From the NCBI GenBank assembly GCA_963749875.1, contig CAVVOX010000007.1, positions 1 to 64,000 on the forward strand: DNA of 64,000 bases, written 5' to 3'. Origin of the DNA: JAHQVI01 sp963749875 (GTDB lineage Bacteria; Pseudomonadota; Alphaproteobacteria; Rhizobiales; Rhodomicrobiaceae). Shown here piece by piece: positions 61,277 to 64,000 of this stretch. Under the pieces are notes generated by a model, which was given only the letters and a program-made list of their open reading frames with translations, had not been told where the DNA came from and searched no databases. Position numbers and translations under genes: made by a program. Numbering within the stretch: position 1 is the stretch's first letter; each line of letters starts with the position of its first letter.

Positions 61277-62582
61277 TCCACATGTCCCCGTGAGACGTGC
61301 CCTATTGGAGCGAGTTTGATAAATGTTATTGTTAAGACGCTATGAAGATCATTTACGTTCAAAAAGGTGATGCGTTTAGAACTTCGCAACCGGCCAGATC
61401 GACCAGGCCCGATTGCACGGTCATTTGGATTTACAAGCCGCGCTCTAACTGTGCCTCCCTGTGCTTTCGGCTAACCACCAAGCTTCGCACACGCCTCCCC
61501 GAATGATTTTGCGCCCGATGCAGGACGGCCAAATCCCCGCAGCAAGACTGACCTGTCAAGCAAATGGCGGGCGGAACACGGACAGTCTTTGGTTTCGGAA
61601 GTCGGCTATTCTTTACATAAAAATGACTAGCCGCGCTGCAAATGACGCTCATGTCCAACTCCGTCCGGCCGTAGCGGGCTTCTTCGGCACCGCCGCTATG
61701 ATGAACGAAAGCTAAAGTTTGTTTACGGATTATATCGGTCTTTCACTTTTCCGCAAGGCACTGTGCGGCGCAAAAACAAATTTTTAATGCTGAAATCGTA
61801 CAAATCCTCAGAATTGGTTAACTGGTAAGCTTATCGACTTACAGTTTTAGACTTGGCGCTGCGTGTACAAGCTGCACCTAGAACTCATCCAATACATGAA
61901 GAACTAGGCTGCAACGCATCAGCTTGAAACAACTTGGCGCTCTTTGTATCACCATTGTATTGATTGACAACAATCGCGCGATGACATTTCCCGCAATTTG
62001 CACGAAATTTTACGTATTTTTATCGGCTGTTGTGATTGTGCAACGCATGATGCGATTAGTCTAGCTTTGCTCGTACTCTGCATAAGGAGGTATGCATTCG
62101 GCTACGAACAGCTCTCTGGAGGAGGCCGTCGACCGGCGGCGTCCCCGCTCTCTTTCTCAGACCCGCTTTGCGGAGACGGGGCCTTCGGCAGCATCGTCTT
62201 ATGCGAATCGAGCAGACAGGCCCCGTCGGCCTCAATAGACCCCGCCTGAAGGATTCCGCACCCATTATGGACCTCGCATTCCGCACCAAAGGAATCGGCG
62301 CACCGATTTCGCCGGTCTATAGCTGCAAATCCGGAAACGCGCCAAAATGAATTGCTACACGCATGAAATCCTGTGCGGGAAGCCGGGGAAAACCGCAAGG
62401 CAAGGGGACGATACACCGCAGGGGAAGGCTATTCTGAGCGGTAGAACCATTAAGAATAGCCGCTGTGACGGAGCGGCCGGCATTGTATAATCATATTGCC
62501 GGGGCTCCACATCGGGTGAGTTGAGGCCACCGACGGGTCGCGAAACGCCGGCATTGCGGCAAACAACGGGCTTTTGGAACCT
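61277..62582. other. 1.3-kb non-coding region between divergent genes
   Basis: A long gap in a gene-dense region. The stretch 61700-62060 is AT-rich, with runs like TTTTTAATG and ATTGTATTG. Open frames at about 61998-62350 show no known family and no ribosome site. It may hold regulatory sequence for the divergent sugar transferase and heparinase genes, or decayed genes. I see nothing definite. Confidence 0.4.
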
Positions 62583-64000
62583 ATGATGGTCTCTGACACG
62601 ATCGGCAGTCAGGCGCTGGATACGCTGGCAACGTGCGGCGCAGCAGGACGCAAGGCCCTGAAATCGATCCTCACCGCCTCGATCGGCAGAGCGTTTGTCG
62701 GCGTACCGACTGCACATCACCTTCTTCTGATCCCGCAGGATCTGCGCACGGCGGACCCCAGCTTCGCAAGCGAGCTCTATGACGGCTATTTCGGCTTGGC
62801 GGGAACGGTCGCGCTGACCGGATCCGAATCACCATTTGCCGTTCAACCGCCGAGCGCGCTCTGGCAGAAAGAGCTTTATTCCTTCGGATGGCTGCACAAT
62901 CTCGAGGCCGCCGGCGACGAGATCGCGCGCGAAAAGGCCCGTTCGCTGGTTACCGACTGGATCGCTCACAGCCGTCATGCGCCTCCCAATGCGTGGGACA
63001 TCGCGATCGTTGCACGCCGGCTGACGTCGCTCCTCTCGCATGCAGGCTTCCTGCTCGACGGCGCTCAGCGGCCCTTCTACGAATCCATCATGAAGGTGCT
63101 CAGCGAAGAGCTCCATTACCTCGCCGTCAACTACGCCGAGCCCGGCAACACGGCCTCACGCCTTCGCGCGCTTGCCGCGCTGCTGTTGGGTGGGCTGTGC
63201 ATCGCCGAGCATCAGACCTATGTCAGCACCTTTCTCCAGCCGTTCTGTACCGAGCTGGAACGTCAAATACTCCCCGATGGCGGGCATATTTCCCGTAATC
63301 CCAATATGCTCGTCGAACTTCTGCTCGAGTTCTTGCCGCTCAAGCAATGTTTCCTCGCGCGGTCGCAGGAAACGCCGGAAGCGCTTAACAGCGCGATCGG
63401 CCGCATGATGGGCATGATCCGTTTCCTGCGACTGGGCGACGGCTCGCTTGCCCGGTTCAACGGGATGGGCGCGACCCGATCCGACCTCACCGCAGCCGTG
63501 CTGGCCTATGCTGATGACGATGATATGCCGCGCTCCTATACCTCGGATGCCGGATATTGCCGGCTGACGCGCGGGAAGACAGTGATCATTGCGGATGCCG
63601 GCCTTCCTCCGCCCGGATTTGCCAGCGCACAGGCTCATGCCGGCTTTCTGGCCTTTGAGATGACCTCGGATATCGAGCCGATCATCGTCAATTGTGGCGC
63701 GCCGCGCGATGACAGCTCCGATTGGGGGCTTGCCTGCCGGTCGACCGCCGCGCATTCCACTTTGACTATCAACGAACGCTCATCCTCGACCTTGGTGAAG
63801 CGGAGGGTCGGCTACCCGCCGCGCCAGGTGCATTTGCTGTCAGGCCCAAAAATGGTGCGCGGCGAAGTCAAGGCAGACCATGACGATCTTCTGCTGCGGG
63901 CGATCCATGACGGATATACCGACCGCTTCGGCTTCCTCCACCAGCGGCGGCTGCGATTGGCCGGCGATGGCCGCGCCGTCGAAGGCGTCGACCAGCTCGG
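62583..64000 (+). CDS. Heparinase II/III family protein (partial, runs off the window)
   Basis: 472 codons open to the window end, starting ATG-ATG at 62583. The N-terminal part is an all-helical (alpha/alpha toroid) domain: YDGYFGLAGTVALTGSESPF, LYSFGWLHNLEAAGDEIARE, then LSHAGFLLDGAQRPFYESIM. It is followed by the start of the heparinase-type beta domain, SYTSDAGYCRLTRGKTVII, AHAGFLAFEMTSDIEPIIVN, then CGAPRDD and STLTINERSSS. The family cleaves acidic polysaccharides by elimination. Located in a polysaccharide locus, it may be a maturation or degradation lyase. It shows no clear signal peptide and could be a cytoplasmic homologue. Confidence 0.85.
   Translation, partial: MMVSDTIGSQALDTLATCGAAGRKALKSILTASIGRAFVGVPTAHHLLLIPQDLRTADPSFASELYDGYFGLAGTVALTGSESPFAVQPPSALWQKELYSFGWLHNLEAAGDEIAREKARSLVTDWIAHSRHAPPNAWDIAIVARRLTSLLSHAGFLLDGAQRPFYESIMKVLSEELHYLAVNYAEPGNTASRLRALAALLLGGLCIAEHQTYVSTFLQPFCTELERQILPDGGHISRNPNMLVELLLEFLPLKQCFLARSQETPEALNSAIGRMMGMIRFLRLGDGSLARFNGMGATRSDLTAAVLAYADDDDMPRSYTSDAGYCRLTRGKTVIIADAGLPPPGFASAQAHAGFLAFEMTSDIEPIIVNCGAPRDDSSDWGLACRSTAAHSTLTINERSSSTLVKRRVGYPPRQVHLLSGPKMVRGEVKADHDDLLLRAIHDGYTDRFGFLHQRRLRLAGDGRAVEGVDQL

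Overview
The window is high-GC DNA from an alphaproteobacterium, most likely of the order Hyphomicrobiales (Rhizobiales). I infer this from a class I lysyl-tRNA synthetase, the sdhC-sdhD-sdhA order, a Mla operon whose MCE protein is fused to a PqiC-like domain, DUF992, DUF1194 and DUF459 proteins, and gene neighbours typical of that order. I cannot name the genus. I recognised no tRNA, rRNA, CRISPR array or prophage.

Layout. 1-1381 is an IS5-type element. 1434-3627 is a compact nitric-oxide module: nsrR, and divergently a group III truncated hemoglobin, a 5-formyltetrahydrofolate cyclo-ligase-like protein and a PAS protein, with an NsrR-type palindrome between them. 3.9-8.7 kb is eroded accessory DNA: a gene split by two palindromic elements, a DUF1232 remnant, a VWA protein, a flavoprotein and an IS630. 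8.9-40.9 kb is mostly core genome: membrane, envelope and housekeeping genes (glycosyltransferase, lysK, mutY, two SGNH hydrolases, lytic transglycosylase, galU, kdsD, SPFH/NfeD, hemH, mlaEFD, methyltransferase, sdhCDA). 40.9-49.4 kb is an insertion-sequence graveyard: IS1595, a second IS5 copy, and an IS66 holding a nested IS66, which itself holds an internally deleted IS256 derivative and a twin hairpin. It starts exactly where sdhB would be expected.

49.7-53.7 kb holds the most unusual locus: acyl-CoA dehydrogenase, stand-alone adenylation enzyme, carrier protein and LpxL-like acyltransferase. The specificity residues that I aligned by hand read DLLYLALVCK, the code I recall for proline-activating enzymes of pyrrole-2-carboxylate pathways. 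With the dehydrogenase and carrier protein this predicts L-proline to pyrrolyl-2-carboxyl-S-carrier, and then transfer by an acyltransferase rather than by a polyketide or aminocoumarin pathway. Beside it lies a surface-polysaccharide locus (54.5-64 kb): two GT4 glycosyltransferases, a polymerase-like membrane protein, a GDP-mannose enzyme, a frameshifted priming sugar transferase and a heparinase-like protein running off the window. A pyrrolyl- or prolyl-decorated glycan or lipid is a plausible hypothesis.

A second theme is a family of palindromic elements with TAG-type ends. Four copies of a two-hairpin composite (TAGCGCAAC...GTTGCGCTA plus TAGATCAAC...GTTGATCTA) and several single hairpins bounded by CTAG sit between or inside genes. 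One pair splits an ORF that becomes continuous again if exactly 165 bp is removed, and one IS5 copy abuts the CTAG end of such an element.
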